64,000 nt of DNA. Source: Vitrella brassicaformis. Lineage: Eukaryota > Sar > Vitrellaceae. The stretch's first letter is position 1, and each line of letters starts with the position of its first letter. The notes beneath the pieces were generated by a model. It was not told where the DNA came from, did no database searches, and was given only the letters and a program-made list of their open reading frames with translations. Of this stretch, positions 22,801-34,229 are shown one piece after another. A program made the translations under genes and the position numbers. Where the stretch lies: NCBI GenBank assembly GCA_001179505.1, contig CDMY01001045.1, positions 91,569 to 155,568 on the forward strand. The letters are read 5' to 3'.

Positions 22801-25580
22801 CGGTCAGCCTGCGACTGAATGCTGCTGCCGATTGATTGACTCGTGTCTGTGTCCCCGTGTAAGTTACAGCCGGACCGCGGCGGTGCTTGCAGATGTGTGT
22901 GGACTAGAGTCGGCCGAACAGCTCTATGCAATGGTTTATGCGACACAATACTTCACTGCAGACACTGCAGACGAGGGCGGGGAAGGAACAGCTTTCGATG
23001 CGCAAGCGACCGGGACGCCGTCTGACGCCAGCTTTCCTCCAAATCTGAAGAAATACGCTGCCAAAATGGAGGTTGGTCGTGTTTATACTTAGAAACGTTA
23101 AACGACCTCTCTCTCTCCCTGAGCGTTGCGTCTTTGTGTGTATGTGCGGCAGTATGTGAGCCGCTGTCGGCTAGACTTGCTGTTGAAGAATTCGCTGCTG
23201 CCCTACTGTCTATGCAGACCTCTGCCGCCGCCCCAGGCCTTTATACCCGCTATCATGCGGTCGGCAGGCATAGACTTGGTCTCATGTGTCTGTCCATATT
23301 GTGTGTGTCTCGCTTTGTGTGTGTTTGCAGGGGGCTTCACTTTGAGAGATTGCGATTCTTGGCGGGCAGGCCGCTTGTTGAGACACCACAAGAAGTGCTA
23401 GACAACATTAAAGGTGCGCAGACCGCCTCCACATCTTGCCCTCATTACTCTCTGTCTGTCATCCAGACACGATTCAGGTCGACACGCTTCCGTCGGGTGC
23501 ACTCACAGTGTCCCTGGCCAAGCATTCGTCATCCGATGGCAAAGACACAGACTTGACAGGAGGTCCTCCGACCATGGAGATGATTGTATTGTACTGTCCC
23601 CGAGTGCCCCGGGAGCTGCTCGCGTGGCTGCAGCCAGGCAGCCTCAGATTCCTGGTCAATCAGCTGCTGGACCCCCTCAAGAGATTCACACCCGTGCCCT
23701 ACAATCACGCCAACGTCCTGAACGTACGCGGGTGTGTGAGGTCCTGTCAAACACAAGCGACACAGTGTGACTGACGTGTATGACTCAGATGTATTGGTCT
23801 ATCGGAGGTCACTCGCTCGCTGTGGCGGTGCAGCAGATGGCATCTGTGAGGGAGAGATCGGCTTACGATGGTGTCCCCCCCTCTCCCACACAGATGCACG
23901 CACACCTTTCGGCAAGCTAGGAGGACATGCTCACTGTGCCCACACATTTCCCTCTCCACCTCTTTCTTTCTTCCTGTGTGTGTAAAGGTCACGGGTCCGT
24001 CCGCCCCCTCGGACGAGTTCGCCAAGACGGTGACTGACATGGCTGTGTGGCTCACTCACCGCCTGCACTGGCCTCTCATCGCAATACACCTCAGCAACCA
24101 ACACTGCCCCAAATGTACGCTGGACCACAGCCGCAAGCGTGTTGCCATGCATCCCTTGCGGTCCATTCAGTATTTGTGCACGAGGTGCCGGGACTCACCG
24201 CGGGCAAGAGGACCCATCGCACATCAGACAAGGCCGAGCGTGTCGCAGCGGCCATCCGCCAGTCCGTCTGGGCCATCTTCGAGCTGGTCGTGCCTCTGAA
24301 AAGCACCCAAGAGGACTCAGCCTGGTGTCCGACGGCAGATGCCCCCCCGACTGGCTATACCCACCTGCTCATCGCTGTCACCCACCAGGAGCAGCACTCC
24401 GCGCCTTTCCAGCTGTACGCGTCACCCAGCCATCCGTTCCTTCCCCTGCCATGCTCATCGGCGGCAACAACAGCATCGCCCCTGGTGCCCGTCCCGCTGG
24501 AGTATGTTGCTGGGTCAGTTGTGACGCGCCGACCGCTGTTCCGCGGAGTGGGTGTGCGTGGTTTAGGGGTTGAGGAGATGCGCGCAGCGGTTCAGAGGGC
24601 GTTCAACGAGGCGGCGGGTGGAAGGGAGGAGGTAGATTGGAGAGTCAGGTGCGTGCCACTGGTCCCCCTGTCTCTCTCTATGCAAGTGGTGTCTCGTGTG
24701 TCCTTTGTGTGCAATAAATAGGATGGGTGTGTGGTTCTATGGCACGAGGGCGGCAGAGTCGACTCGGCTGGCAGCCGCGCTCGCAGTGCTTCTTAACATC
24801 ACCAACCACAAGTAGGCAGACACGACCAGAGACGTCGCCACTGCATGATGAAGCCGAGCATGTGTGTGTCTCTCTGTCCCTCCCAACACCGTGCAGGCTA
24901 TACACACCCCCATCGACACCCCTGCCCTGGCACGTCATGGGTGTCGATGACGCGTGGCGGTGGGCCCTCACCCAGACAAAGAGATTTCTCAACAGAAACA
25001 TGATGCCGCCTTGCCTCTTCACGGCGGCCAGACAAGCGGTCGTTATGGTACATACACCCATCTATGGATTCATCCATGTGTGTGGATGCGCGTACAATCA
25101 GTGCGATGAGCTCTTTGCTGCTCGTGCGGGTGTGCCGACGGCTGAAAGTGAGCTGAGCGAGTGGCTGGAGGGAGCGCGGCAAGTTGCCACCGTCGTCTAC
25201 ATGGCAGGTGGGGCGGGAGAGACACACACTCAGCACAAAGAGAGTACGCAAACGTGGTTGCGGTGGTTGGTGTCTGTGGTTCTATCGGCCAGCTCATGTT
25301 GATACGGCCGCGGTGCTGGCGGGACACAGTGATGAACGCACACACGGATACACAGAACCGTTGTTTTGAGAAACTCTGTCCAGGTCTGGCTGGCTGGCTG
25401 GCTGTCTGCAAATGCACGTGTCTCCACAGCATCCATGCACACAGCTATGCTCGCATCGTGTCGTTGTCGATGTACGTATACGATACCTACACACACATGG
25501 TCACTGAGCCAGCCGCCCCGTCTGTCGCCCATGTCTTTGTAGCTTGTGGAACTGAAACACTTGTGCTTGTGCGTATGTAA
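19809..25580 (+). CDS. Large unrecognised multi-exon protein
   Basis: The first exons are firm: 19809-20056, 20118-20253, 20356-20555, 20641 to ~20812. Later ones are visible but not all junctions are fixed: 21028-21190, 21264-21330, ~21391-21640, ~21696-21890, ~22410-22570, ~22730-23070, ~23150-23415, ~23465-23720, ~23990-24115, ~24180-24650, ~24720-24815, ~24898-25050, ~25085-25205, ~25430-25475 and a last short exon ending near 25580. The predicted product exceeds 1,000 residues. It is mostly helical and non-repetitive, with no signal peptide or membrane segment I can see. Readable blocks include RAFNEYALHVLELVYWM, TMEMIVLYCPRVPRELLAWL and YTPPSTPLPWHVMGVDDAW. I do not recognise a family. 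Several acceptors follow GTCT or GT runs. One intron (22,2xx) carries a palindromic element, listed separately. Confidence 0.6.
22221..22338. repeat. Palindromic hairpin element in intron
   Basis: Outer arms of 23 bp (22221-22243 and 22316-22338, starting cgacttgtgcgcc) are inverted repeats with one mismatch. The centre contains a perfect 26-bp palindrome (22277-22302). Between them are repeated GGCCAGCCTTG / CTGGCCC units. The whole 118 bp can fold into a long hairpin. Its origin is unknown. It may be a small foldback or MITE-like insertion. Confidence 0.8.
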
Positions 25581-25877
25581 ATGACTTCACGCGCACACTC
25601 AACCTAGCTACTAATACTGCGTCCAGCCAGACAACAGCTAGGTGTCACGTCATCTCATCACGCGCCAGCAGAGAGGCGGGGAGGCAGGCGCAGAAAACAC
25701 AGAAGCCCCTCCCTTCGCCCATCGCCGCCTCCACCCCAACCCGCCCCTTGTCTGTCTCCTCGCCTTCCCATCCACATAAAAAACACATACAAAGCACGAG
25801 ATTTCCTGATTTCCTCAGATGGCTCGACTCTTCCCTCCCGTCACTCGCCCCGTCCATTCGCGTGTCAATCACTCACG

Positions 25878-26965
25878 TCATTTGACGCAGCAGGGATCCA
25901 TCAAACTGACAACATGCCCGAAGACGGCCGACCCGACGCCCAGCCCCACAACAACCGCGGCGAAGAGGCCCACATTGAATGTCATACACACGAGCATCAA
26001 AGCGAAGTCAATGCCTGTCGACAATACGCTCAACGCGCTGTGTAACAATGGCAATACACAGGACACCCAAGAACCATGGACTTCGCCCGCACTTGCACTT
26101 GGGTGTATTGTGTTTGCCTGACCATCTGAGTAGCGCGGCGACTTGCCATGGCACCCGGTGTTCTTGGCTCCTTCGCTGTGCCGCTTCTTCCGTCTGCAGC
26201 TCGCCCCCACTACTCCGAGCCTCTGCCTGGTGTCGCTGCAGCTGCTCCCCCACTCTCACCACAGTGTCGGCCGCCCCACTGCCCCCCGTCCGCAGCAGAG
26301 GTGACCCAAGAGACTCGGACAAGCCTTCTCTCTTCATTGAATGGCTGCTGTCGGCGGATGTGGCGCGGTCCTCTTCACTGGCTCTGTCTGAGGGATGCAG
26401 ACACGTGTGGGGATACAGGGGGACGGGCGAGGGGGGATCAGTCAACGCAGACTTGGCCTGCGACACACACAGATTCGGCAAGGCGGAAGATTGCTGCAGT
26501 CGGTGTGTGGTCTGTGTGTGTACCGGTAGGTCTGCACTTAAATGGCGTTCGAGGAGATTCCTGAGGTATTTCAGATACATGCTGCACACACAACAGCACA
26601 GGGCAGACACCATCGGTCACCAAGAGACTGCTGATTGGCCATCAAGAGGCCCCTGTGTTGTGTGTTACAGTTTGTGTTACCTGAGAAAGCCAGCAGCTAA
26701 GCAGACAAGGCAAGACAGGTAGAAGGCCAGAGGCGACGAAGGCTTCCACCACCTTGACGGACCAACAAACAGAGAGAGCAGACAGTACGTGTGTGCACAG
26801 TTTCCCTGTTGTTGCCCTGTAGTTTGTTCGTTTGTTTGTTTGTTTGTTCGCTCACTGAAACAGGATGATATCAGAGCCAATGCCCGTGTGCATATACATC
26901 TTCATGTCGGACATCGAGTCCGTGCCAGAGGGAGAAGGCCCGGGACAGCATGAACAGTTGCTCAT
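25878..26965 (-). CDS. CTR-family copper transporter
   Basis: Five exons join in phase, giving 244 residues: 26965-26856, 26752-26681, 26581-26524, 26457-26123, 26037-25878. The N-terminus is Cys-rich (MSNCSCCPG) and then Met-rich (MSDMKMYMHTG), typical of extracellular Cu(I) capture. TM1 follows WWKPSSPLAFYLSCLVCLAAG. A long hydrophilic loop (~70-190) comes next. TM2 has the diagnostic MxxxM motif (ALMLVCMTFN). TM3 carries the GxxxG packing motif (GLGVG). The protein ends in DPCCVK, a Cys pair like the metal-handing tails of CTR proteins. Trimeric CTR channels import Cu(I) across the plasma membrane or release it from vesicles. The start at 26965 was preferred over 26914 because it is in frame and adds the Cys cluster. 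It is head-to-head with the subtilisin gene (259 bp). Confidence 0.9.
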
Positions 26966-27224
26966 TTTTCCCTCTCAGGTGCAGAAGGGTTGGTCCGTTG
27001 CGCAGCTCAAGGCCATCAACGAGACCGGGGGAATCGACGAGGAGACTCTCAAGCCCGCCGTGAAGCGTCAGAAAAGGGCCAGTCAGTCTGAAGGGTTTGA
27101 ATAGTAGGGTGCAGGGTTGGAGGGAGGGGAGGGAGGGAAGAAAAGGTTCCCTTCCCCCTGTCGCGGCCCTTCGCCAGCTCCCTACGAGCTCTTTACTTTG
27201 CACTCCGCAGGAGTCAGCTCTCCT
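26966..27224. promoter_or_regulatory. Intergenic region between CTR and subtilase starts
   Basis: A divergent spacer of 259 bp. The + strand is GGGA-rich around 27115-27150. Both promoters and 5' UTRs are expected here. Long open frames on either strand (for example - 27440-26871) show no domain. Confidence 0.45.
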
Positions 27225-29104
27225 ATGCTCAGCTTGATTGTGTGGACCCTGCTGCTCGCCCTGTCCCTCCTGGCCGCTCAGCCCTCTGCAAACAAGACAC
27301 CTGTGGTTGCCTACAGCACATTTAGCCTGTTGAGTGACGGAGCTGCAGACGACCAGCCGCACGTCCGTGCGCTCAGCACCCGGCCACCACGTCCAGCAGC
27401 AAGCGGCAGCCGCATCATCGTGAAGCTCAAGCACCCACACACCGAGAGCCTTGCTCGCGCAGAGACCATCTCGAGGGCACTCCAGGCCTCCCAGCCAGCT
27501 CGTCGCGCCCTAATGGACGCTGTGACTCACACGGCTGAGACGACAATTCACCACCTCAACAGCTTGTCCATGGACACAGTGGACCTGCCGCCCGGTGTCG
27601 ATGCAGTGGCCACATGCGAGTCTGCCCTTCTCGTGTCGTCTGATATCGACATCTGCGAGCCGGATGCCCTTGTTGCGTCGACCTCTGGCCGCAGGCTGCG
27701 TGCCCGAGCGGCACAGGAGCCCAACCGATGGGTGCCCAACGACCCAATCTTTGAGGAACAGTGGGAGATGGCCAGCATCGATATGCCCGAGGCGTGGGCC
27801 GTTTTGTCTGAGCAGCAGGAGGATGAGGAAGCGGCCGGCCCAGTGGGCAAGGGACCGGTAGTCGGGGTGATTGACAGCGGTGTTGACTATACCCACCCGG
27901 ACCTGAAGGACGCCATGTGGGTCAATGAAGGCGAGATCGCCGGCAACGGCATCGATGACGACGGTAGGTCCCGAGGGATAGGAGTATACGATCTGCATCC
28001 ATTCCTGGGTGTGTATGTGTCTGTGTGCAGGAAATGGCTTCGTAGATGACATTCATGGCTGGGCTTGGTGCGACGGACCCTTTTACCCGGACACTAGCGA
28101 CGGCGATCCTATGGATACACATGGCCATGGGACTCACTCTGCCGGCACGATTGCAGCAACCGCGAACAACCGACAGGGCATCGCAGGCATCGCAGGCGTC
28201 GCATTTGGCAGAGAGAAGATCATGGCACTCAAAGTCCTCTGTTCGGTAAGCCAAGCAGAACACAGGGTCGCCAAGCGCTTGAATCACATGTCTGTGCCCC
28301 TGCCTTTTCATCAGGGTGGTCAGGGTTCTTTTTCTGACACGATCCAGGCGATCAACTATGCGGTTGCCATGGGGGCCACACTCACAAGCAACAGCTACGG
28401 AGGCGGCTTTCCGTTCAGGGCGCGGGAGGCGGCCATCAGGAAGGCGGAGGAGGCCAACATGCTGTTCGTCGCCGCCGCCGGCAACGAACACGTCAATACC
28501 GACATCACGAAACACTACCCGTCGTCGCTTGGGCTGGACAGTATCATCAGCGCCGGCGCGACGGATAGCGATGGAAAGAGGGCGTGTTTCAGTAATTACG
28601 GCCTTGAGAGTGTGGACGTGTTCGCGCCGGGAACGGACATCTACTCGACTATGCCGGGTGGCAAGTATGCCTCCGCCAGCGGCACCAGTGTGGCAGCGCC
28701 ATTCGTCGCTGGTACGCGCGGATGTGGCACCGGAGTAAGGACCAGCCAATCAAGTGCTGGTTTGCTCGTGCCTTCTTCGCTTAGGTGTGGCTGCTCTATT
28801 GTGGTCGACGGATCTGGCGCAGAGCTTTCGTGACATCAAGGGCCGGATTCTGGCGACTTCCGAGAAGATGGACTCGCTTGATTGCCTGTGCGTCACGGGT
28901 GGCCAGGTCAACGCACGGAAGGCCGTCAGGTGTGTCGATTGCAAATGGACGCCTCCTGTGCGGACCAGCGAGTGCAAATCGACGCCTCAGGTGCAGACCG
29001 CAGAGTGCGAATGGACCACTGAAGAGCCGCCGACCTCTCCTCTTTGGGGCATCTTTCTTACCATTCTTTCCCCTTGGTTTGGCGTAGTCTCTTGGCTGGC
29101 CTGA
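27225..29104 (+). CDS. Secreted subtilisin-like serine protease
   Basis: Four exons join in phase: 27225-27963, 28031-28245, 28315-28711, 28785-29104 (TGA), giving 556 residues. A signal peptide (MLSLIVWTLLLALSLLAAQP) leads a ~170-residue propeptide, then the S8 domain opens at NDPIFEEQWEM. The catalytic triad is visible: Asp in VVGVIDSGVDYTHPDL, His in DTHGHGTHSAGTI, Ser in ASGTSVAAPFVAG. The oxyanion Asn is in ATLTSNSYGG. After the domain comes an unusual tail with paired cysteines in near-repeats (VRCVDCKWT, SECKST, AECEWT), then a hydrophobic C-terminus (PLWGIFLTILSPWFGVVSWLA) that could anchor the enzyme in the membrane or serve as a GPI signal. It would cleave proteins in the secretory route or outside the cell. 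Its propeptide has no match I recognise. Confidence 0.92.
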
Positions 29105-29717
29105 GATATCTATCAGCCAATCCTGGCCGTCCTGTCGACGTGCACATGTATGGTGTGTACAGATTTTTGCGGGTAGCATGCTGTACTGTTAGGTGAGGGG
29201 TGTGTGTAGATTCGTCGGTTGGACGTTTTCGCCTCCAGCGCCGCGCCACTCACTGCCACTCCTCACGCAGCCTAGTTGGTTGCCTCTGCTCTGTGGTGTG
29301 TGCATGAATAAGACGAATATTGTTTTTATGATTGGTACAGTAGTGCGTATCCATGTCGGTGCTCTGCTAAGCCGTCGTCGCTCAGCGAGCTCTGACCTTA
29401 TCAGACCTGAGTGTTTGCTCTCCACGTCCCCGTTCGTTGTCTGTTGATAGTCGGCCGCGGTGACTGCGCGGTGGTGTGTGCATATGATCACCGTTGTCTG
29501 GTACGTATGGGATAAGACGGATAAGAGAGGGAGACATGCGGGTGAATGATATGATACAACCAGTTGCAACGACATATACACACAATCATATGTGCGGCCG
29601 TACTCAATGAATTTAAAACGTCTCGTACACAATGCATATGCACAAAGTGTACACAGCCGGATTGATTGACTGATCCGTTAATTGATTCATTCTTCAAGGG
29701 ACTCTCATTGATGCGCT
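29105..29717. other. Spacer, no gene seen
   Basis: About 610 bp between two tandem + genes. It is ordinary, somewhat AT-rich sequence without a domain-like frame. In particular, no trace of a MutL ATPase domain lies upstream of the MutL C-terminal gene. Confidence 0.55.
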
Positions 29718-31088
29718 ATGCTGTCACTCCCTTCCCTCAGTTTCGGTGGGCACATGGCCATGGACGAGGAGAGTGTCGTCGGAGGCGACAGCCAGGGTGA
29801 ACATATCATGTCCAAGGAGGACCTCGCAGACACTCACATCATCGGACAAGTACATACGCAGACAGACATTGTCAAGCAGACAGGCAGACAGCAAAGAAAC
29901 AGACAGACAGACAGACAATCGAAGAAACAGACAGTCACTTGGTCACGTACGCTTGGTGTCTCTGGCCAAAGGCCACGTGTGCAGGTTGACCACAAGTTTG
30001 TATGCTGCTTCGCTGCCTCGATGCAGTCCATCGCCCTGGTGGACCAGCACGCATGCGGTAAGGACAAAAATCGCTCGGTCAATCATTCTGTCTCTTGCCT
30101 CATCCGTGGCCGTTTCGTTGTTTGGCGAATGTGCAGGTGAGCGAATTGAGTTGGAGAATATCTTCGAGGGCCTTGCAGCGGGCTGCCACGACGACAAGCT
30201 GCTGTCGACGGCTGTTCTCTCGCCCGCAGCCCGTGTGCTACTCACGCCAGGACAGCACGCCGCACTCGTCAAATATCAAACACTCGTACGTCTATCGCTC
30301 CACACCACATTCTGTCGTGTGTGGGTGGATGGATGGATGGATGCAGGTGAGCAAGTGGCGTTTCCATGTCGATGTCTCGTCTTCTGCCATCGCTCCAGAC
30401 GGCTACATCCGCGTCAAAGGTCAGTCAGTCCAGGCATGAGCTCATGACATGAATTAAGGCCTTGCAATGCGCTGCATCAGTCCACTCTGTTCCAAAAGTG
30501 GCATCGTATCAAGCAGCGCCCGAGGAACTGCCCTTTTTCCTACAGTATCGCGCACACCGACATCACACAGATAGAGAGAGACAAGTGGACAGACAGACAG
30601 ACTCACAACAAACGCATCTCTGTTCCTCCTCATGTGTTTGTCCATGTGAGCAGGTACTTGGAGACACAAAAGGAGGTGCGTTTCCCCTTCCCCGTCCCAC
30701 ACAACTGTCGCAAGCAGCTCGTGTACCAAGGTAGGACAGACAGACAGACGGACAGACAGACACCGTCAGTGTAGCATGAGTGGTGAGATGTGGCTGACAG
30801 CGTGTCGTCGAGCCACCAAGTTCGGCGACCCCCTCACCGACCTGCAACAGGCCGACCTCCTCACACGCATCAAGCAATGCAAATATCCATTCCAGGTCGC
30901 ACTCATTGCATAGAGACGCCAGCCCTCACATGCATGTGTGTCTTGTGGTGCAGTGTGCGCATGGGCGCCCGACTGTGTATCCATTGTTCACGCTGGATGG
31001 CCCTGATGCCTGTGCTGGCGACAGCAGACACGAAGACAGTGAGGGCAAGTCGGCCGGATGGGAGAGAGAGCTGGGGCCCATCGACTGA
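29718..31088 (+). CDS. Free-standing MutL (MLH3/PMS-type) C-terminal domain
   Basis: Exons: 29718-29849, 29985-30057, 30137-30285, 30347-30419, 30481-30544, 30654-~30730, ~30764-30895, 30954-31088 (TGA). The reading has an IIGQ...FVCC opening strand, then ALVDQHACGERIELE. This is the DQHA-xx-E-xxxx-E metal-site motif of MutL endonuclease domains. The C-terminal zinc-site block reads WLTACRRATKFGDPL, KCKYPFQ and CAHGRPTVYPL. These match the dimerisation/endonuclease domain of MLH3/PMS proteins, which nick DNA in mismatch repair and meiosis. The ~330-residue N-terminal ATPase domain is absent. Only ~25 residues precede the domain, starting MLSLPSLSFGG. The junction between exons 6 and 7 is ambiguous: the better donor gives the wrong phase, and an earlier one (after RKQL) restores it. 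It could be a separate half-gene, a retained fragment, or a mispredicted 5' end. Confidence 0.78.
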
Positions 31089-31927
31089 AAATATGTCAGC
31101 GCGCACAAATCGTCCGTACATGGATGTGATGTGTGCAACAATTTTGAGGCAAAGACGGCTTGGTGTGCGCACAATTCTGCACATTAGCGAAACGGTTGTG
31201 CTGCGTCGCGTACAAGAGCTGGCATTGGCGACTGTGGACATGGTCAATTGAACGAAGCACTTGGACATCGTTTTCATCCACCGACCGCCGCGCCACCACA
31301 GCGAAAGTGCGACACACGAGTGCTCAGGAGACATGATGAAAACGTTCAAGAACTTCGACAAAGGGCCAATGCCAAGTCTGTCGACACAAGTCACACGTCA
31401 AAAGACGGACAAAGGTAAAAGAACCAATGGCCGTGCGCGCGCGATGCCCGTGGCGAGTGATTGTTTGTCGACTTTTAACACCGATATATGTGAATGTCGA
31501 GCGCCTGTCTGTCTGCTTGTGGTGTGAGGGCGGTGGCGTGTATGATCTGCTGGTGTGAATGTAATCTAGCGGAGGGTACATGACGAGGACAAGAGCATGG
31601 CCCTACGCGCTACAGCCAAGAAAAAACCGCCGGAACAGAGACAATGAGACAATGAGCAGTCTTTTCAATAGACTCAGCATGTCTCACTTAAGCAAAGCCC
31701 CATAGATGTCCCACATTCCCAGGTTCTTCTCTCCTATGTGCCCATCTATTGATCCCTACACATGGCCTACGCTGAGCCTCCGCTTGAGCCCTATGTTCAT
31801 TCCAATCCAACAATTGCGCCGGGTCGCCTTGCATGTCACACTTCACTCTGCTCGGCTCTGCGTGTCTGACTTCTCCGAGACCACTCTCCACTCATGATCA
31901 GCACAACGCTGGCAGCCTGGCTCCTTC
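31089..31927. other. Convergent spacer, partly in the duplicated block
   Basis: This spacer separates the MutL-CTD stop and the membrane-protein stop. From about 31484 rightwards it has an inverted copy near 50.0-50.46 kb, so the 3' flank was duplicated along with the gene. No coding exon was identified. Confidence 0.5.
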
Positions 31928-34229
31928 TTAGATGACAGGAGAGAAATAATAATATGGGCAGGTACGACGCTCTGGCTCAGGTAGGATCAAGGACTGTGTG
32001 ACGGTGCGGCCGACGGCACGCCGCAGAGACATCAAGAAGAACGGCAGCCATGCGGAAATGCTGTACAGACAGAAAGAGACAGAGAAATGCAGTGAGCAAA
32101 CCGATCGATAAATGCGCCTAACCAGGTGACGGCGACCAGGAACAAGGTCAGTACTACACGGCGAAAAATGCCTTTTTCAGACCTGGACGCAAGCATGGGA
32201 AGGTTGTTCCACCTCATCAAAACACACAGCATGCACAGCTCGAATAGCTGCTCGATAGCCACCAGTAACACCAAACCCATGCCTTCCTCCACAAGCTGCT
32301 CCCATGACGCGCCTGCGTAAGCTTGGGCCGTGAGTACAGCCAGGTTGGTGAACAAAAGGGCCACCAACTCACAGGTGGACCAGATGTTCACCTGGTCGGA
32401 TAGTGCACGCAGATACCTGCAATGAGTACACACGTAAGCGCACACAGTGTAGATGGTGTCTGAGTCTATTGTGGCCGCGGGTACCTTGGAGACACTTGAG
32501 TGAGGCCAAGGCCGACTGCAGCCCTCCGACTGGAGCAGCGAGAGACAGCGCTGTGCTCATGGTTGAACTTTGACGTCTTAGCAGATGACTGTTCTTTCTC
32601 TTGCTGTGCTGGGTCTTCGTAGCGTCGTTGTCCTTGCCCATGGCTGATCCACTGACCGCCTCCGCTTTGGTCGCCGTCACCGCGATGTCGGTCAAGCTAT
32701 AAGCTGTGGGTGCCTGTCTCTTACACCGGGCCTTGACAAGCCTCTTGGCCGACAGATGAAGTAGGATCGCTGATAGATGGAAGGAGACAAGCATAATTGA
32801 CCAAGAATTCACTGATGTGTCCATGGCAGAGGCGCGTACAGTAGGGGGAGGAAATGTCCATGATCAGGTCAAACATTGAGATGAGGACAGAGTAGAAGAG
32901 TTTGCTGTTCAGCGTCACGGCCTCGGCTTGGAGCATGCCTGATCAGGAACATCACACCCCCTATTGTACGTCTGTCAGCCATGAAGAGGTGACTGACGTG
33001 GGAAGAGCACATAGACTATCGCAGGCAGTGCTATAAGCAGCGAATTGCATGTGGGAGGTCCCTTCTGGATATACAAAACACCATGAGAAACAAAGTCCGC
33101 TGTCTCTTAATTGGCTCTGCTAGTCAGTTCGTACTTTGAGCGACCGCACGAGTTTATTGACAAGTGCGATAGCGGGCATGAAGACTGCGAGATATATGAC
33201 AGCCATCCAGAATCGGTCCCTGTCAGTGGATGATGCAGCAGCAAATCGTGGCGAGAGGGCAGCGAGCCATATTACTGCCATAGTGAATGCCATCGTGACA
33301 GCTGCCGTGACCTTCACAACATACTCTCGTCTGGCCCTAATATTCAACGAGCCCGCAGCGCGCCAGAAGTACACAAATATAGCCGCATAGCATGAGCTCC
33401 AGTAAATCGGAATGATGATGTTTCTTCTTTCTTGGGTGTCGAAATGGAGCTCATGACCAATAGGGATCAACAGACCGAGCGCCACTGCCGGAAGAAAAAC
33501 GAGCCACTCTTTCTTCAGCCGCACTATCATTTTTTGCAGGTCCGTCCCGTCTGTGACGAGCACGACCATGAGCAGCAGCATGAGAGTTTCAATAATGCGG
33601 CGGAGGATGCCAAACACTGGCCCAAACGTACTTGACAGACACCAATAGATGACCATTAGAGTGCAACCGACTAGAACGATGCCAATGGCGAGAGCAATTG
33701 CTGACTGCTGAAGTAGAGCCACAGAAATTCGCCTCAAGGTCATCACGAACGGCTCGGGCTCAAAAGTTGCACCAACAAACACCTCTGTTGTGCTGCCGTC
33801 GGGGTGATGCATCGTTTTATACTCAAGCGTGGTCGGCCACTCTTCAAAACTAGCCTCGTAGCCTGCCGCCTCCCTCAACTCACCAACCAAATCCACTATA
33901 ATACGCTCCTCACGACGCAGTTCAGGGCCAGAGGCGGATTCTCTCGTGTCGCCTGTCCCAGTTGTGGTTGTGCCGATGGTTGACGTAATCGAATTCCGTC
34001 TTTCGTGGCGTCTTTCGCCGTCGCCGTGTGTTGTGGTTGTGATGTCGCTTGGTCCAGGTGCTGTGTTGTTTGTCTCTTCAACGTCGTGCTGTTGTGGGCA
34101 CGGCAGGCTGACTGAGGACGAGAGATTGGACGAGAAGGTCGAGAGAGCGGCTGGCTGATGTACACATTCATCCCCAGGTGATTGAGGCGGTCTCACAGCC
34201 TCGCCTTTCGCCGTCAGCGCGTTGGACAT
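31928..34229 (-). CDS. Polytopic membrane protein, inverted-duplicate copy 1
   Basis: Exons: 34229-33135, 33064-32998, 32938-32840, 32811-~32496, 32416-32102, 32060-31928 (TAA). Exon 1 has a Ser/Thr/His-rich N-terminus (MSNALTAKGEAVRPPQSP). A conserved soluble block (AAGYEASFEEWPTTLEY, HHPDGSTTEVFVGATFEPEP) and four to six membrane helices follow. Later exons add more helices (TCNSLLIALPAIVYVLFP, ELVALLFTNLAVLTAQAYAG, GMGLVLLVAIEQLFELC). I do not recognise the family. Against copy 2 (47681-50007), exon 4 lacks one base near its end. With the usual donor (32484) the downstream frame is lost; a weaker donor (after 32496) would rescue it. The gene is therefore either expressed through a shifted splice site or decaying. 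Intron 3 (32839-32812) would be only 28 nt. Confidence 0.72.

Noticed and set aside
26865-27104. Plus-strand frame MISEPMPVCIYIFMSDIESV...
   Set aside because: It is antisense to CTR exon 1. The minus strand gives MSNCSCCPG...MKMYMHTG, which joins in phase to TM1, so the + frame is a shadow.
26871-27440. 189-codon minus-strand frame across the CTR/subtilase promoter
   Set aside because: It conflicts with the CTR first exon in another frame (Met/Cys-rich motif) and with the subtilase signal peptide on +. No domain is present.
30790-31251. Alternative + frame overlapping the MutL-CTD 3' exons
   Set aside because: It does not contain the CAHGRP block in frame and ignores the good intron at 30896-30953.
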